Positions 42,791-52,760 are shown, counted from the stretch's first letter. The stretch is 64,000 bases of DNA from an uncultured Pelagibacteraceae bacterium (GCA_902590115.1 CACIVM010000001.1:95495-159494); one strand, 5' to 3'. Numbers and translations are program-made. The notes: generated from the sequence alone by a model not told the origin.

Positions 42791-43984
42791 CTAATATTTT
42801 AAAACACTTACCCCAGGCAAGTCTTTTCCTTTTAGATAGTCTAAAAAAGCCCCGCCTGCTGTTGATAAGTGAGAAAATAACAAATTTTTATTAATTCCAT
42901 TAATTGCACTAACCGTATCTCCACCACCTAAAACTGATATTAACGATTTGCCTCTAGAGTTTTCAGAAATTTTTTCTGCTATTTCATATGTACCTTTTGC
43001 AAATTCATTATTTTCAAAATATCCAGCGGGTCCATTCCATAGAACTGTATTAGAATTATCTATAATTTTTTTTATTCCTATAATAGTTTTTGGCCCTATA
43101 TCCAAAATTATGTCGTCATCTTCGATGCTAGAAAAATCTTTATCTATTTTTGTGCCTTCTTTACTTTTAGCTACGGAACAGTCTTCAGGAAGGTATAATT
43201 TGCAGCTATTGTCTTTGAACATTCTTAATATTTTACCAACAGTCTCACCAGCGTTTTTTTCTAACATAGATTTACCAACTTTTCTTCCAGTACGATAATG
43301 AAAATTATTTGCCATAGCACCGACCAAAATTATATTCTCAACATTCTTTATTAAATTAGAGATCACTTCTATCTTGGTCGAGACTTTTGAGCCTCCAATT
43401 ATGCATGTAACCGGTTTTTTTTTATTTTTTAATACAGAGTCAATGGCTTCAACTTCACTCTTAAAAAGTGGTCCGGCGTAACGATTAATCATGAACGTAG
43501 CAATTCCATGAACAGATGCTTGCTTTCTATGAGAGCATGAGAAAGCATCGTTTATATACACTTCACCTAAACTCGATAATTTTTTTGCAAAATTTAAATC
43601 ATTTTGCTCTTCGCCTTCAAAAAATCTTATATTTTCTAGCAAAAGTAGATCGCCATATTTAAGATTATCTATTTTTTTAGTTAAATTATTATCGATATTG
43701 CCATCGTAAAATGAAATTTTGTCCTTAAATATTTTTTTTATATAATTAAAAACAGGCAATAGTGAAAATTTCTTTTTATTATTTTTTTCTGGCCTACCAA
43801 GATGCGAAATTATGATAATTTTTTTATTTAATTTCGATAATTTCTTTAGAAATGGAATAGTCAGATCTATTCGTGTACTATCTTGAATTGTATCATTTAT
43901 TATTGGCACATTCAGATCTAACCTTAATATTATAACCTTTTTATCTAAATTATCTTTTGAAGAATAATAATTTATTTTAGACAT
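42791..43984 (-). CDS. pgk: Phosphoglycerate kinase
   Basis: A complete 397-residue, two-domain enzyme. RLDLNVPI (21-28), SHLGRPE, LLENIRFFEGEE, CSHRKQASVHGIA and the C-terminal GGGDTVSAI nucleotide-binding segment are all present. It interconverts 1,3-bisphosphoglycerate and 3-phosphoglycerate. It starts nine bases after the tkt stop. In many alphaproteobacteria gap lies between tkt and pgk; it is absent from this position. Confidence 0.96.
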   Translation of the reverse strand: MSKINYYSSKDNLDKKVIILRLDLNVPIINDTIQDSTRIDLTIPFLKKLSKLNKKIIIISHLGRPEKNNKKKFSLLPVFNYIKKIFKDKISFYDGNIDNNLTKKIDNLKYGDLLLLENIRFFEGEEQNDLNFAKKLSSLGEVYINDAFSCSHRKQASVHGIATFMINRYAGPLFKSEVEAIDSVLKNKKKPVTCIIGGSKVSTKIEVISNLIKNVENIILVGAMANNFHYRTGRKVGKSMLEKNAGETVGKILRMFKDNSCKLYLPEDCSVAKSKEGTKIDKDFSSIEDDDIILDIGPKTIIGIKKIIDNSNTVLWNGPAGYFENNEFAKGTYEIAEKISENSRGKSLISVLGGGDTVSAINGINKNLLFSHLSTAGGAFLDYLKGKDLPGVSVLKY

Positions 43985-43993
43985 GAAATTTTA

Positions 43994-45973
43994 TTATTTT
44001 CTTAAAGCACTTTGAATAAGAGTTACTAATTTGTTACTAGTCAAATCAAAATTTTCGAAAAGTTCTTTATATGGTGCGCTTTTACCAAAATCATCAATCC
44101 CAATAGTTATACCGTTTCCTTTGACGTACTTTTTCCAACTTATAATGCTTCCAGCTTCTAAGGTAATAATAAACGACTCTTTTTCAAAAATTTTGTTTTT
44201 ATAATCCTCCGATTGTTCATCAAATAATTCTTGACAGGGCATAGATACTACTTTGGACTCTATATTGTTTTCTTTTAACAATTTTTGTGTTTCTAAAGCT
44301 AGCCCCACTTCAGATCCTGAGGCAGCAATTGTAACTTTGCTATCATGAGATGTAATTTTAACCTCATATGCACCCATCATACACCTATTGTCCGTAGTTA
44401 TTCTCATATTATTGTAAGGAAGTTTTTGTCTCGACAAAACTATAGCGCTTGGACCGTCATAATTTAAAGCTGCTTCCCAACATTCTATCGTTTCACATAT
44501 GTCTGCTGGTCTAAAAACATTTAAGTTCGGAATAGCTCTAAGACCTGTCAATTGTTCTATAGGTTGATGAGTTGGCCCGTCTTCGCCTAAACCAATAGAA
44601 TCGTGAGAAAAAATATAAATCACTTTTAATCCCATCAAAGCAGAGAGTCTAATTGAAGGCTTACAATAATCCGAAAAAATTAAAAATGTGCCTCCAAAGG
44701 GTATTAGATTATGATACAAAGCTAGACCATTCATAACCGCAGCCATTGCGTGCTCTCTAACACCGTAATGAATATAATTCCCTGAAAAATTTTTAGCGTT
44801 TATTACAATTGAATTTTTTGTTTTTGTATTATTTGACCCACTTAAATCTGCTGAACCTCCTATTAAATTTGGCAGGATATTATTTAAACCTTCTATTACT
44901 TTCATAGAACATTGTCTTGTCGCAAGAGAAGGTTTCTCCCCGTGATATTTTTGTTTTTCTTTTAAGACAAAGTCTCTTATTTCGTTTTTATAAACTTTAT
45001 TATTAATTTTATTAAAATTTTCTTTTGTTTTTTGACTAGAATTATTTAACGCTTTTAGCCAGTCTTGCTCCAATTTTTCTCCCTGTCTCCCAATTTCTCT
45101 CCACGCTTTCAAAATTTCATCTGGTATATGAAACGGATCATACCTCCAATTCAACTTTTGTCTCATCAACTTAATTTCATCTTCACCTAAAGGAGCTCCA
45201 TGTGAGGATGATTTACCAACTTTATTGGGCGATCCTAAACCAATTTTAGTTTTACAAGATATTAAAGAGGGTTTACTTGATTTTATTGCTTTTTTTATTG
45301 CAGCGTTTATTTGCTTTTCATTATGGCCATTTATTTCTTGAAAAGACCAACCATAAGACTCGAATCTTTTTTTATAATTATCAGAGACACTTAGTGATGT
45401 AGACCCGTCTATAGATATTTTATTATTGTCAAAAAAAACAACTAAATTTTTTAATTTTAAATGACCCGCTAAACTCATAGCCTCGTGACTTAAACCTTCC
45501 ATCAAGTCACCGTCGCTAGCAAAAACGTAAGTCTTATGATTTATAATTTTTGTTCCGAATTTTTTTCTATAAATTTCTTCACCGATTGCAATACCAATAG
45601 AATTTCCCAATCCTTGTCCAAGAGGACCGGTTGTGGTTTCTATTCCGGAATTAATTTTATATTCTGGATGCCCAGCACAAATAGAGTTAAGTTGTCTGAA
45701 GTTTTTTATATCCTCAATTTTAATACTTTCATAACCAGTAAGGTAAAGCAAAGAGTAAAGTAACATTGAACCATGACCTGCAGACAAAATGAATCTATCT
45801 CTATTTATCCACTCAGGATTTTTTGGGTTAAACCTCAGGTGGTATTTAAATAAAACAGTTGCAATGTCTGCCATGCCCATCGGCATTCCTGGATGACCAG
45901 AATTAGCATTTTGTACAGCATCAGCTGCTAAAAATCTGATTGCATTGGATAAGTCGTTAAGTTTTATCTTCAC
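43994..45973 (-). CDS. tkt: Transketolase
   Basis: A 659-residue ThDP enzyme. NSGHPGMPMGMA (24-35), TTGPLGQG, the thiamine motif GDGDLMEGLSHEA (as SDGDLMEG), HDSIGLGEDGPTHQP and the C-terminal domain are complete. It exchanges two-carbon units among sugar phosphates. It is the first gene of the leftward group and diverges from the coiled-coil gene across a 57-base AT-rich gap that must hold both promoters. Confidence 0.96.
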   Translation of the reverse strand: MKIKLNDLSNAIRFLAADAVQNANSGHPGMPMGMADIATVLFKYHLRFNPKNPEWINRDRFILSAGHGSMLLYSLLYLTGYESIKIEDIKNFRQLNSICAGHPEYKINSGIETTTGPLGQGLGNSIGIAIGEEIYRKKFGTKIINHKTYVFASDGDLMEGLSHEAMSLAGHLKLKNLVVFFDNNKISIDGSTSLSVSDNYKKRFESYGWSFQEINGHNEKQINAAIKKAIKSSKPSLISCKTKIGLGSPNKVGKSSSHGAPLGEDEIKLMRQKLNWRYDPFHIPDEILKAWREIGRQGEKLEQDWLKALNNSSQKTKENFNKINNKVYKNEIRDFVLKEKQKYHGEKPSLATRQCSMKVIEGLNNILPNLIGGSADLSGSNNTKTKNSIVINAKNFSGNYIHYGVREHAMAAVMNGLALYHNLIPFGGTFLIFSDYCKPSIRLSALMGLKVIYIFSHDSIGLGEDGPTHQPIEQLTGLRAIPNLNVFRPADICETIECWEAALNYDGPSAIVLSRQKLPYNNMRITTDNRCMMGAYEVKITSHDSKVTIAASGSEVGLALETQKLLKENNIESKVVSMPCQELFDEQSEDYKNKIFEKESFIITLEAGSIISWKKYVKGNGITIGIDDFGKSAPYKELFENFDLTSNKLVTLIQSALRK

Positions 45974-46030
45974 TTGTATAAGGTATATAGACTTAAAGTT
46001 ATTATATCAATAATATGATATAAAAATAAA

Positions 46031-46354
46031 ATGAACAACATTCAAAAAAAAGAAAAAAATCTAAATTTGCTAATAAATAAATTAGCTTCTGTAACATCAA
46101 GTTATTCACAGTCTAAATTTGACACAGATAAAATTTCTGAGGAAAGAGATCAATTATTTTTAGAAAAGAAAGAAATTGAGAAAAAAAATTACGAATTGCA
46201 AAGAGAGCACAAATATTTAAGAGAAAAGCTCTCTGCTCTTCAAAAAGATATTAATGAAAAATTAGAAAATGAGGAAAATCTCAGTAAGGAAATAGATGAA
46301 CTAAGCCAAGAAACTGAAAATTTAGTAGAAGAAATTGAAAAATGGCAAATGTAA
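46031..46354 (+). CDS. Coiled-coil protein of unknown function (DUF4164-like)
   Basis: A 107-residue, strongly charged protein predicted to be almost entirely one coiled coil (heptad-like Leu/Ile spacing from residue 10 to 104). It resembles small alphaproteobacterial DUF4164-type proteins encoded upstream of zapA. It overlaps zapA by 13 bases, so a partner role in Z-ring assembly is a reasonable inference. No enzyme motif is present. Confidence 0.75.
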   Translation: MNNIQKKEKNLNLLINKLASVTSSYSQSKFDTDKISEERDQLFLEKKEIEKKNYELQREHKYLREKLSALQKDINEKLENEENLSKEIDELSQETENLVEEIEKWQM

Positions 46355-46788
46355 ATATTAAATTTAACGGTAAAGATTATATTCTATCGTGTGATGACGG
46401 TCAGGAAGACTCTCTGAAAAAACTGGCTAAATTTTTAAATAACAAATATGATGAACTCCAATCCAGGTTAGGAAATATTGGTGAGAATAAACTTTTATTA
46501 ATTACAACAATCCAGCTGATAGATGAACACTTTGAGTTAAGAGAAAAAATACTTAGTCAAAAAGATAAATTAGATAAACTTTCTTCGAGATTCAATGAAA
46601 TGAAAAATTTAGCAATTAAATATAAAGATAGTAAAGATAATGAGATAAAGAACCTAAATTTAGATATTGATAACTTCAAGAAAGCAATCCAAGAAAATAA
46701 TGAACTTTATGAGGGAATGCTGGATAGAACGGCTAAGTCTTTAGAAAAAATAATTGAGAATACTGGATCTATTAGTAAAATTCAGTAA
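46342..46788 (+). CDS. zapA: Cell division protein ZapA
   Basis: A 148-residue protein. The N-terminal globular part (VNIKFNGKDYILSCDDGQED, LAKFLNNKYDEL) matches ZapA, followed by a long C-terminal coiled coil (about 65-140). ZapA cross-links FtsZ filaments in the Z-ring. In many proteobacteria a 6S RNA gene separates zapA from the 5-FCL gene. Here the two coding regions abut directly, leaving no room for it. Confidence 0.88.
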   Translation: MANVNIKFNGKDYILSCDDGQEDSLKKLAKFLNNKYDELQSRLGNIGENKLLLITTIQLIDEHFELREKILSQKDKLDKLSSRFNEMKNLAIKYKDSKDNEIKNLNLDIDNFKKAIQENNELYEGMLDRTAKSLEKIIENTGSISKIQ

Positions 46789-47337
46789 ATGCACTCTAAA
46801 TCTTTTCTTAGAAAAAAATTTTACAATATCAGAAAGAGAAAATACTTTGAAATAGAGTCCACTTTTTTTAACCCTTTATTAAAACTAATAAAAAAAGGGA
46901 AAAAAAAAAAATTAAAGATAGCTTTGTATCATCCAATAAATTATGAAGTTAATGTTCTAAAGATTTTAGAAAAAATTAAAAATATTGAAAGCATGATATT
47001 GTTGCCTGTTTTAATTGGAAAAGTCATGAAGTTTAGTTTGTGGAAACGTAATCAACCTTTGGTTATAAATAAATTTGGTGTACTAGAGCCTGCCCTAGTT
47101 AATAATAAGTGCTATTTGCCAGACATTATTCTTGTCCCACTATTAGCTTTTGACAATAATAATTACAGGCTGGGTTACGGAAAGGGTTATTATGATAAAT
47201 ATATTTGTATGAATAAAAAAAAAAAATTTGTCACAGTTGGTATTGCTTTTTCATTTCAAAAATATAATAAAATTCCAATTAAAAATTTTGATGCAAAGCT
47301 TGACTACGTATTAAGCGAAAAGGGGTTAAAAAAATGA
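46789..47337 (+). CDS. 5-formyltetrahydrofolate cyclo-ligase
   Basis: A 182-residue enzyme that converts 5-formyl-THF to methenyl-THF with ATP. The N-terminal KSFLRKKFYNIRK supplies the substrate-binding basic residues, and PDIILVPLLAFD with RLGYGKGYYDKYI (near 120-138) is the signature. It follows zapA without a gap and overlaps the phosphodiesterase gene by four bases. The conserved zapA-fcl pairing supports the assignment. Confidence 0.9.
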   Translation: MHSKSFLRKKFYNIRKRKYFEIESTFFNPLLKLIKKGKKKKLKIALYHPINYEVNVLKILEKIKNIESMILLPVLIGKVMKFSLWKRNQPLVINKFGVLEPALVNNKCYLPDIILVPLLAFDNNNYRLGYGKGYYDKYICMNKKKKFVTVGIAFSFQKYNKIPIKNFDAKLDYVLSEKGLKK

Positions 47338-48143
47338 ATATTCTGATATTAGGAGATGTAATGGGACCATCAGGAAGAAAAATTATTATGGATAAACTTC
47401 CTAAATTAATTGAAAGCAATAAGATAGATTTTGTAATTATCAATGGAGAAAATTCCGCAGACTCCGGTGCAGGTATAACAAAAAAAATATTTAAAGATTT
47501 AATAGATGCAGGCGCTGATGTTGTAACAACTGGTAATCATGTCTGGGATGAACAAGAAACTTTAGATTTTATAAAAAGGGAAAATAGGTTATTGAGACCA
47601 GAAAATTTAATCAAAGGATCACCTGGGAATGGTTTTGGAATATTTAATTCAAGAAATAATAAAAAAGTAGCAGTCGTTAATTTGATGGGAAACATTTTTA
47701 TGAAAAAATGTGAGAACGTTTTTGAGGAAGCAAACAATATAATAAAAAAAATAAAATTAAAAATAGATGCAGACTTTATAATTGTAGATATGCATGGTGA
47801 GATAACTAGTGAAAAAAAAGCAATTGGTTTTTTATTTGATGGTAAAGCTACAATGGTTGTAGGAACGCATACTCATATTCCCACTTCAGATCATATGATT
47901 TTAAAAGGCGGAACTGCTTATCAAACAGATATCGGTATGTGCGGTGATTATGACTCTGTTATAGGGATGAATAAAGAAAATTCCATAAAAAAATTTTTAA
48001 AACATCAAGATACAAAAAAACACTTTCCCGCAGTTGGCAAGGGAACTTTATCAGGATTAATGGTCACGGCTAATGAAAAAACAGGATTGGCGACTAGTTT
48101 AAAACCAATCGTGATAGGAAGTCATTTAGAAAATAGGATTTGA
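47334..48143 (+). CDS. YmdB-like metallophosphoesterase
   Basis: A 269-residue phosphodiesterase. LGDVMGPSGR (6-15), NGENSADSGAGIT, TGNHVWD and VVGTHTHIPTSD hold the metal-binding Asp, Asn and His residues of the YmdB/TIGR00282 family. Bacillus YmdB cleaves 2',3'-cyclic nucleotides and affects development. The function in this lineage is not established. It overlaps fcl by four bases and abuts yebC. Confidence 0.9.
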   Translation: MNILILGDVMGPSGRKIIMDKLPKLIESNKIDFVIINGENSADSGAGITKKIFKDLIDAGADVVTTGNHVWDEQETLDFIKRENRLLRPENLIKGSPGNGFGIFNSRNNKKVAVVNLMGNIFMKKCENVFEEANNIIKKIKLKIDADFIIVDMHGEITSEKKAIGFLFDGKATMVVGTHTHIPTSDHMILKGGTAYQTDIGMCGDYDSVIGMNKENSIKKFLKHQDTKKHFPAVGKGTLSGLMVTANEKTGLATSLKPIVIGSHLENRI

Positions 48144-48148
48144 TAATT

Positions 48149-48871
48149 ATGGCAGGACACTCTCATTGGGCAGGAATTAAACACAAAAAAGGTCGTCAAG
48201 ATAAACAGCGAGCAAATCTTTTCTCAAAGCTTTCAAGAGAAATCACGGTAGCTGCAAAACTGGGATCAAAAGATCCAGAAACAAATCCCCGACTTAGATC
48301 AGCTATACAAAACGCTAAACATTCAAATATGCCTAAAGATAACATTGAGAGAGCTATAGACAAATCGGAAATTTCAATTAATAGCAATTTTCAAAATCTA
48401 AGATATGAGGGATATGGACCATTTAATGTTGCACTTATAATTGAAACTCTAACAGATAATAAAAATAGATCTGCTTCGTCTATTAGGACTGTATTAAATA
48501 AAAATGGTGGTAGATTAGGTGAAAATGGATCAACTTCTCATTTGTTTACTAATTGTGGAGTAATTGTAATAGAAAAAAAATTACCAGAGGAAGAAATAAT
48601 TGAAATTGCAATTAATGCAGGGGCTTTAGACTGTAAAAATCTAAAAAATCACAATCAAATAATCACAAAAAAAGAAGACTTTTATAAAGTTAAAAATCTC
48701 ATAGAAAGAAAAGTTGATAATATAATAAGCTCTGGCATCGAATGGATTCCAAGAAATATTATTTCATTAAAAATTGAACAAGAGAGTAAAATAATTGATA
48801 TTTTGGATACATTAGATGAAATTGAGGATGTTCAAAAAATTTTTACAAATTGTAAGCTAGACATAGAATAA
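48149..48871 (+). CDS. yebC: YebC/PmpR-family regulator
   Basis: A 240-residue protein. The start MAGHSHWAGIKHKKGRQD is the invariant family N-terminus, and NMPKDNIERAI and GYGPFNVALIIE follow. Members bind DNA as transcription regulators, and some help ribosomes at proline stretches (TACO1-like). An upstream TTG at 48140 gives three extra residues, but the ATG at 48149 fits the family. It typically neighbours ruvC, as here. Confidence 0.94.
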   Translation: MAGHSHWAGIKHKKGRQDKQRANLFSKLSREITVAAKLGSKDPETNPRLRSAIQNAKHSNMPKDNIERAIDKSEISINSNFQNLRYEGYGPFNVALIIETLTDNKNRSASSIRTVLNKNGGRLGENGSTSHLFTNCGVIVIEKKLPEEEIIEIAINAGALDCKNLKNHNQIITKKEDFYKVKNLIERKVDNIISSGIEWIPRNIISLKIEQESKIIDILDTLDEIEDVQKIFTNCKLDIE

Positions 48872-48874
48872 ATT

Positions 48875-49375
48875 ATGATAATTATCGGAATCGATCCAGG
48901 TATCAGCGGCGCTTTAGCAATTTTAGAGGGCAAAAGAGTAATGAAAATTATAGATATGCCAGTAATGTCGGAGGGTAAAAAAAATAAAAGACAAGTTAAT
49001 AGTGCACTATTAGCTAGTTTGATAAAAGAAAATACTAAAGATTATGATGAAATTGTTGTTGTAGTGGAGCAAGTTAATGCTATGCCCGGTCAAGGTGTTA
49101 CCAGCATGTTTAATTTTGGCCAAACTTTTGGGGCAATTAAAGGAATATGTGCAACTTTAGAGTTACCAATACATTTTATTAGACCGTCCAAATGGAAAAG
49201 ATACTTTGAGCTTATCAACTCATCCAAAGATGCAAGCAGGACTAAAGCAATAGAAATGTACCCTCATTTATCAAAGGAACTTTCAAAAAAAAAAGATGTA
49301 AATAAGTCAGATGCTATATTAATTGCGAGATATTTTAGCGAAAATAGATCGCCAAACGATCAATCAAATAACTAA
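48875..49375 (+). CDS. ruvC: RuvC-like Holliday-junction resolvase, phage/plasmid type
   Basis: A 166-residue RNase H-fold nuclease with acidic residues Asp7 (GIDPG), Glu65 (VVVEQVNA), and Asp141/Asp146 (KKDVNKSDA). The NAMPGQGVTSMFNFGQTFG segment resembles the RuvC-like group common in phages and plasmids, more than classical RuvC. It sits exactly where ruvC is expected after yebC. ruvA, ruvB and ybgC, which usually follow before tolQ, are absent at this locus. It likely resolves recombination intermediates; whether it works with RuvAB is unknown. Confidence 0.82.
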   Translation: MIIIGIDPGISGALAILEGKRVMKIIDMPVMSEGKKNKRQVNSALLASLIKENTKDYDEIVVVVEQVNAMPGQGVTSMFNFGQTFGAIKGICATLELPIHFIRPSKWKRYFELINSSKDASRTKAIEMYPHLSKELSKKKDVNKSDAILIARYFSENRSPNDQSNN

Positions 49376-49433
49376 ATTTTTCGGGATTTTGATACGCCAA
49401 ATTCATGACACAATCTAAAAGTAAAGAGTATGA

Positions 49434-50114
49434 ATGGAAACAGATATCGTATCCCAAGCTGTTGGACTAGGTGGAAACACAGACTTCTCTTTATGGAAAT
49501 TATTTCTCAGAGCTGATTTTGTCGTTAAATCTGTCATAATTATTTTAATTATTAGCTCGATTTGGTCTTGGGCTCTTATTTTTGATAAATACAAACTTTT
49601 TAAAAAGATTAACAAATCTGCAGAGGATTTTGAAAATAAATTTTGGAAAGCAAAATCAGCTGAAAGTTTTAATAACACATTACCATCTAAGTCAATAGAT
49701 CCAATTATATTGATATTTAGAGATGCTATGAACGAATTAATAAAAACAAAATCTAAATCTTCATCAGTTCAACTAGCACGCGTTGAGAGGGTTTTAGAAA
49801 TTTCAACCGACAAGCAAATCAAAAAGATTGAAAAAAATTTTACCTTTTTAGCTACAGTTGGTTCAACAGCTCCTTTCATAGGATTATTTGGCACTGTATG
49901 GGGAATTATGAATTCATTTCAATCAATAGCCATTTCAAGAAATACAAGTCTTGCAATAGTTGCTCCTGGTATTGCCGAAGCATTATTTGCAACTGCACTT
50001 GGTCTTTTAGCCGCTATACCAGCAGTAATCGCATACAATAAGTTTAATAGTGACTCCAAACGTTACATTTCAAGAATAGACAATTTTTGTAAAAGATTTA
50101 TTTCAATAATTTAA
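49434..50114 (+). CDS. tolQ: Tol-Pal system proton channel subunit TolQ
   Basis: A 226-residue inner-membrane protein with three helices (about 30-52, 130-155 and 165-190). ATVGSTAPFIGLFGTVWGIMNSF is the MotA/TolQ/ExbB signature. It forms the proton-driven motor with TolR and drives TolA. It begins the tolQRAB-pal cluster. Confidence 0.94.
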   Translation: METDIVSQAVGLGGNTDFSLWKLFLRADFVVKSVIIILIISSIWSWALIFDKYKLFKKINKSAEDFENKFWKAKSAESFNNTLPSKSIDPIILIFRDAMNELIKTKSKSSSVQLARVERVLEISTDKQIKKIEKNFTFLATVGSTAPFIGLFGTVWGIMNSFQSIAISRNTSLAIVAPGIAEALFATALGLLAAIPAVIAYNKFNSDSKRYISRIDNFCKRFISII

Positions 50115-50118
50115 TCAA

Positions 50119-50532
50119 ATGGCTTTTAATCTAAATCGCTCAAAAAATGATCCAATGAGTGAAATAAATGTAACTCCTTTTGTAGACGTAATGTTAGTGT
50201 TGTTAATTATATTTATGGTTACAGCTCCTTTACTCACAGTCGGGGTACAAGTAGATCTACCCGAGTCCGCGGCAGATTCACTTCCTGATGATCAAGAACC
50301 GTTAACAATTTCTATAAACTCAAAAGGAGAAATATTTATTCAAGAGCATAAGGTTACTTTTCAAAAAGTTGTTCCTAAGCTTCTGGCTATTTCAAAAAAT
50401 AGAACAGATACAAGAATATATGTCAGGGGAGACAAAACAATAAATTATGGCAGAGTCTTGGAAGTTATGGGGACCTTGTCAGGAGCTGGTTTTTCCAAGG
50501 TGGCGCTGATTTCAGAACCATACAAAAATTAA
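50119..50532 (+). CDS. tolR: Tol-Pal system proton channel subunit TolR
   Basis: A 137-residue ExbD/TolR-family protein. MSEINVTPFVDVMLVLLIIFMVT (residues 13-35) includes the single membrane helix with the essential Asp. The periplasmic domain ends in ISEPYKN. Four bases separate it from tolQ and seven from tolA. It completes the motor with TolQ. Confidence 0.95.
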   Translation: MAFNLNRSKNDPMSEINVTPFVDVMLVLLIIFMVTAPLLTVGVQVDLPESAADSLPDDQEPLTISINSKGEIFIQEHKVTFQKVVPKLLAISKNRTDTRIYVRGDKTINYGRVLEVMGTLSGAGFSKVALISEPYKN

Positions 50533-50539
50533 ATGATTT

Positions 50540-51346
50540 ATGACAAGAAGTTTAATCTACTCAATTTTTTTTCACTTAATTATAATTTCTTTAACTATTT
50601 TATCCTTACCTTTTATGACAAGACAACCTATTGATTTACCACCTATTGTTTCTGTTGAATTAATACAAATTTCAGATGTAACCAATATTCCGTATGCCCC
50701 AAAAGCGAGAAAAATTATTGAAGAAGTCAAAAAAGAGGAAAAAAGAGTAGTGTCAGAACAGGCGCCGCCCGCGGCAAAAGCTAAAGAGAAACCTGACAGA
50801 ATACCTTTACCAAATAAAGAAGATGAAATTAAAAAGATTGTTAAAAAAAAGCAAAATCCTGAAGAAATTAAACCTCAGATAAGACAATCATCAGAATTTG
50901 AAAAAAAAGAAATAATCGATACTAATGAAATAGCAGCGTTAATTGATAAAGCAAAGGAAGAACAATTTGTCAATGAGAGAAACTCAAAAAAATTGACTCA
51001 AAGCAAAGTAAAAAACTCTTTTGCCACAGGTTTATCTTTATCTGAGGAGGATGCTTTAAGAGCTCAAATATTTGGTTGTTGGAGTGTTCCTTTAGGTCTA
51101 CCGTATGACGATAATCTATTAGTTAGAATTAAACTTGAGCTTAAAAAAGACGGAACTATCAAAAGGTCAGAAATTTTAGATCATGAACGAATGAATAGGC
51201 CAGGACAAAAATTTTATAAAATTCTTGCAGAAAGCGCATTGAGAGCTGTCAGATTATGTCAACCGTTAAAAGTTCCTCCAACTGGTTACGAAAATTGGAG
51301 GAATATTCAATTAAATTTTGATCCAACAGAAATGCTAAAAGGTTAA
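50540..51346 (+). CDS. tolA: TolA-like periplasm-spanning protein
   Basis: A 268-residue protein with an N-terminal membrane helix (about 7-26), a long Lys/Glu/Pro-rich region (50-165) expected to cross the periplasm, and a C-terminal TonB/TolA-like domain (about 170-268: IFGCWSVPLGLP, LRAVRLCQPLKVP). It links TolQR energy to TolB-Pal at the outer membrane. Position between tolR and tolB supports the assignment more than sequence identity, since TolA diverges quickly. Confidence 0.88.
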   Translation: MTRSLIYSIFFHLIIISLTILSLPFMTRQPIDLPPIVSVELIQISDVTNIPYAPKARKIIEEVKKEEKRVVSEQAPPAAKAKEKPDRIPLPNKEDEIKKIVKKKQNPEEIKPQIRQSSEFEKKEIIDTNEIAALIDKAKEEQFVNERNSKKLTQSKVKNSFATGLSLSEEDALRAQIFGCWSVPLGLPYDDNLLVRIKLELKKDGTIKRSEILDHERMNRPGQKFYKILAESALRAVRLCQPLKVPPTGYENWRNIQLNFDPTEMLKG

Positions 51347-51350
51347 TTAA

Positions 51351-52685
51351 ATGAAAAAAATTATAATTTTGATAATCTTTTTTTTAAGCTTTAGTAAATT
51401 AAATGCTCTTATAGAGGTTGATATTACAAGAGGTAATCTAGATCCGTTGCCAATTGCAATTTCACCTTTACATGTAGATATAAAATCAGAGCTAATTGAT
51501 GGATTGAAAGTAAAAGATCTTGGAGGAGATATATCAAAAATAATTGAAAAAAATTTCAAATCAACTGGTCTATTCAATCCTTTAAAGAAAGATGCTTTTG
51601 TTCAGAAACCAGATATTGCTCATCTAAAGCCTAGATTTGAAGACTGGAGATTAATAAAAGCTCAAGCGTTAGTAACAGGTAAAATTATTATTAGTGACGG
51701 TAAACTAAAAGTGGAATTTAGACTATGGGATTTAACAGCCTCAAAAGAAATGCTTGCTTTAGCTTTTACAACAACGCCGACAAATTGGAGACGAGTTGCA
51801 CATATTATTTCAGATAAAATATATGAAAGATTAACAGGTGAAGATGGATACTTCGATACTAGAGTAATCTATGTTGCAGAAAGTGGTCCAAAAAATCAAA
51901 GAGTCAAAAAGTTAGCGATCATGGATCAAGATGGTGCTAACACAAAATATTTAACATTAGGTAATGAGTTAGTTTTAACTCCTAGATTTAATCCATCAAA
52001 TCAACTAGTTACATATTTATCTTATTTTAGAAATTTACCAAGGGTCTACTTATTAGATATTGAAACAGGCACCCAAGAAGTCGTAGGAAACTTTCCAGGA
52101 ATGACATTCGCACCAAGGTTTTCACCTGATGGAAAGAAAATAATTATGAGTTTTGCTAAAGATGGAAATTCAGACATTTATACGATGGATCTTGATACAA
52201 GAGTTGTAGAACGAATTACGGAACATTCTTCTATAGATACATCTCCATCATACTCGCCGGATGGAAACTATATTTGTTTTAATTCAGATAGAAGTGGATT
52301 ACAACAAATTTACGTTATGAAAAGTGATGGCTCTAATGTTAAAAGAATTACATTTGGAGACGGAATTTACGGTACACCAGTTTGGTCACCGCGTGGCGAT
52401 TTAATAGCTTTTACTAAAGTTAGAAAAGGTAGATTTTATATTGGAGTAATGAGATCTGATGGATCAGGAGAGAGATTACTGACCGAGAATTTTTACCAAG
52501 AGGCACCTTCATGGTCACCCAATGGAAGAGTGCTTGTTTTTTATAGGGAAACAAAATCTGGACCTAAAGGTGAGGGATTTTCCGCAAAATTATGGTCTAT
52601 AGATATAACAGGATATAATGAGAGAAAAATTAGCACTGAAACTGATGCTTCAGACCCATCTTGGTCTTCATTACTCTCAAAGTAA
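51351..52685 (+). CDS. tolB: Tol-Pal system beta-propeller TolB
   Basis: A 444-residue periplasmic protein with a signal peptide (cleavage likely after about residue 19, SKLNA). An N-terminal alpha/beta domain is followed by a six-bladed propeller with repeated [24 protein letters not shown] and WSPNGRVL blade motifs. It binds Pal and shuttles lipoprotein interactions during division. It lies 75 bases before pal, in a gap that may hold a second promoter. Confidence 0.95.
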   Translation: MKKIIILIIFFLSFSKLNALIEVDITRGNLDPLPIAISPLHVDIKSELIDGLKVKDLGGDISKIIEKNFKSTGLFNPLKKDAFVQKPDIAHLKPRFEDWRLIKAQALVTGKIIISDGKLKVEFRLWDLTASKEMLALAFTTTPTNWRRVAHIISDKIYERLTGEDGYFDTRVIYVAESGPKNQRVKKLAIMDQDGANTKYLTLGNELVLTPRFNPSNQLVTYLSYFRNLPRVYLLDIETGTQEVVGNFPGMTFAPRFSPDGKKIIMSFAKDGNSDIYTMDLDTRVVERITEHSSIDTSPSYSPDGNYICFNSDRSGLQQIYVMKSDGSNVKRITFGDGIYGTPVWSPRGDLIAFTKVRKGRFYIGVMRSDGSGERLLTENFYQEAPSWSPNGRVLVFYRETKSGPKGEGFSAKLWSIDITGYNERKISTETDASDPSWSSLLSK

Positions 52686-52760
52686 GGTAATTTCAATACA
52701 TTTAGTGCTTGAATATTCTTATAATATTTGAAATATTGAGGCATCAACTTAGGGGAAACT

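Noticed and set aside
42948-43298. 116-residue open frame on the plus strand
   Set aside because: Antisense to pgk, whose frame is complete and conserved; no family features.
46780-46795. Expected 6S RNA gene between zapA and the 5-FCL gene
   Set aside because: The two coding regions abut with no intergenic bases, so no 6S RNA can be placed here.
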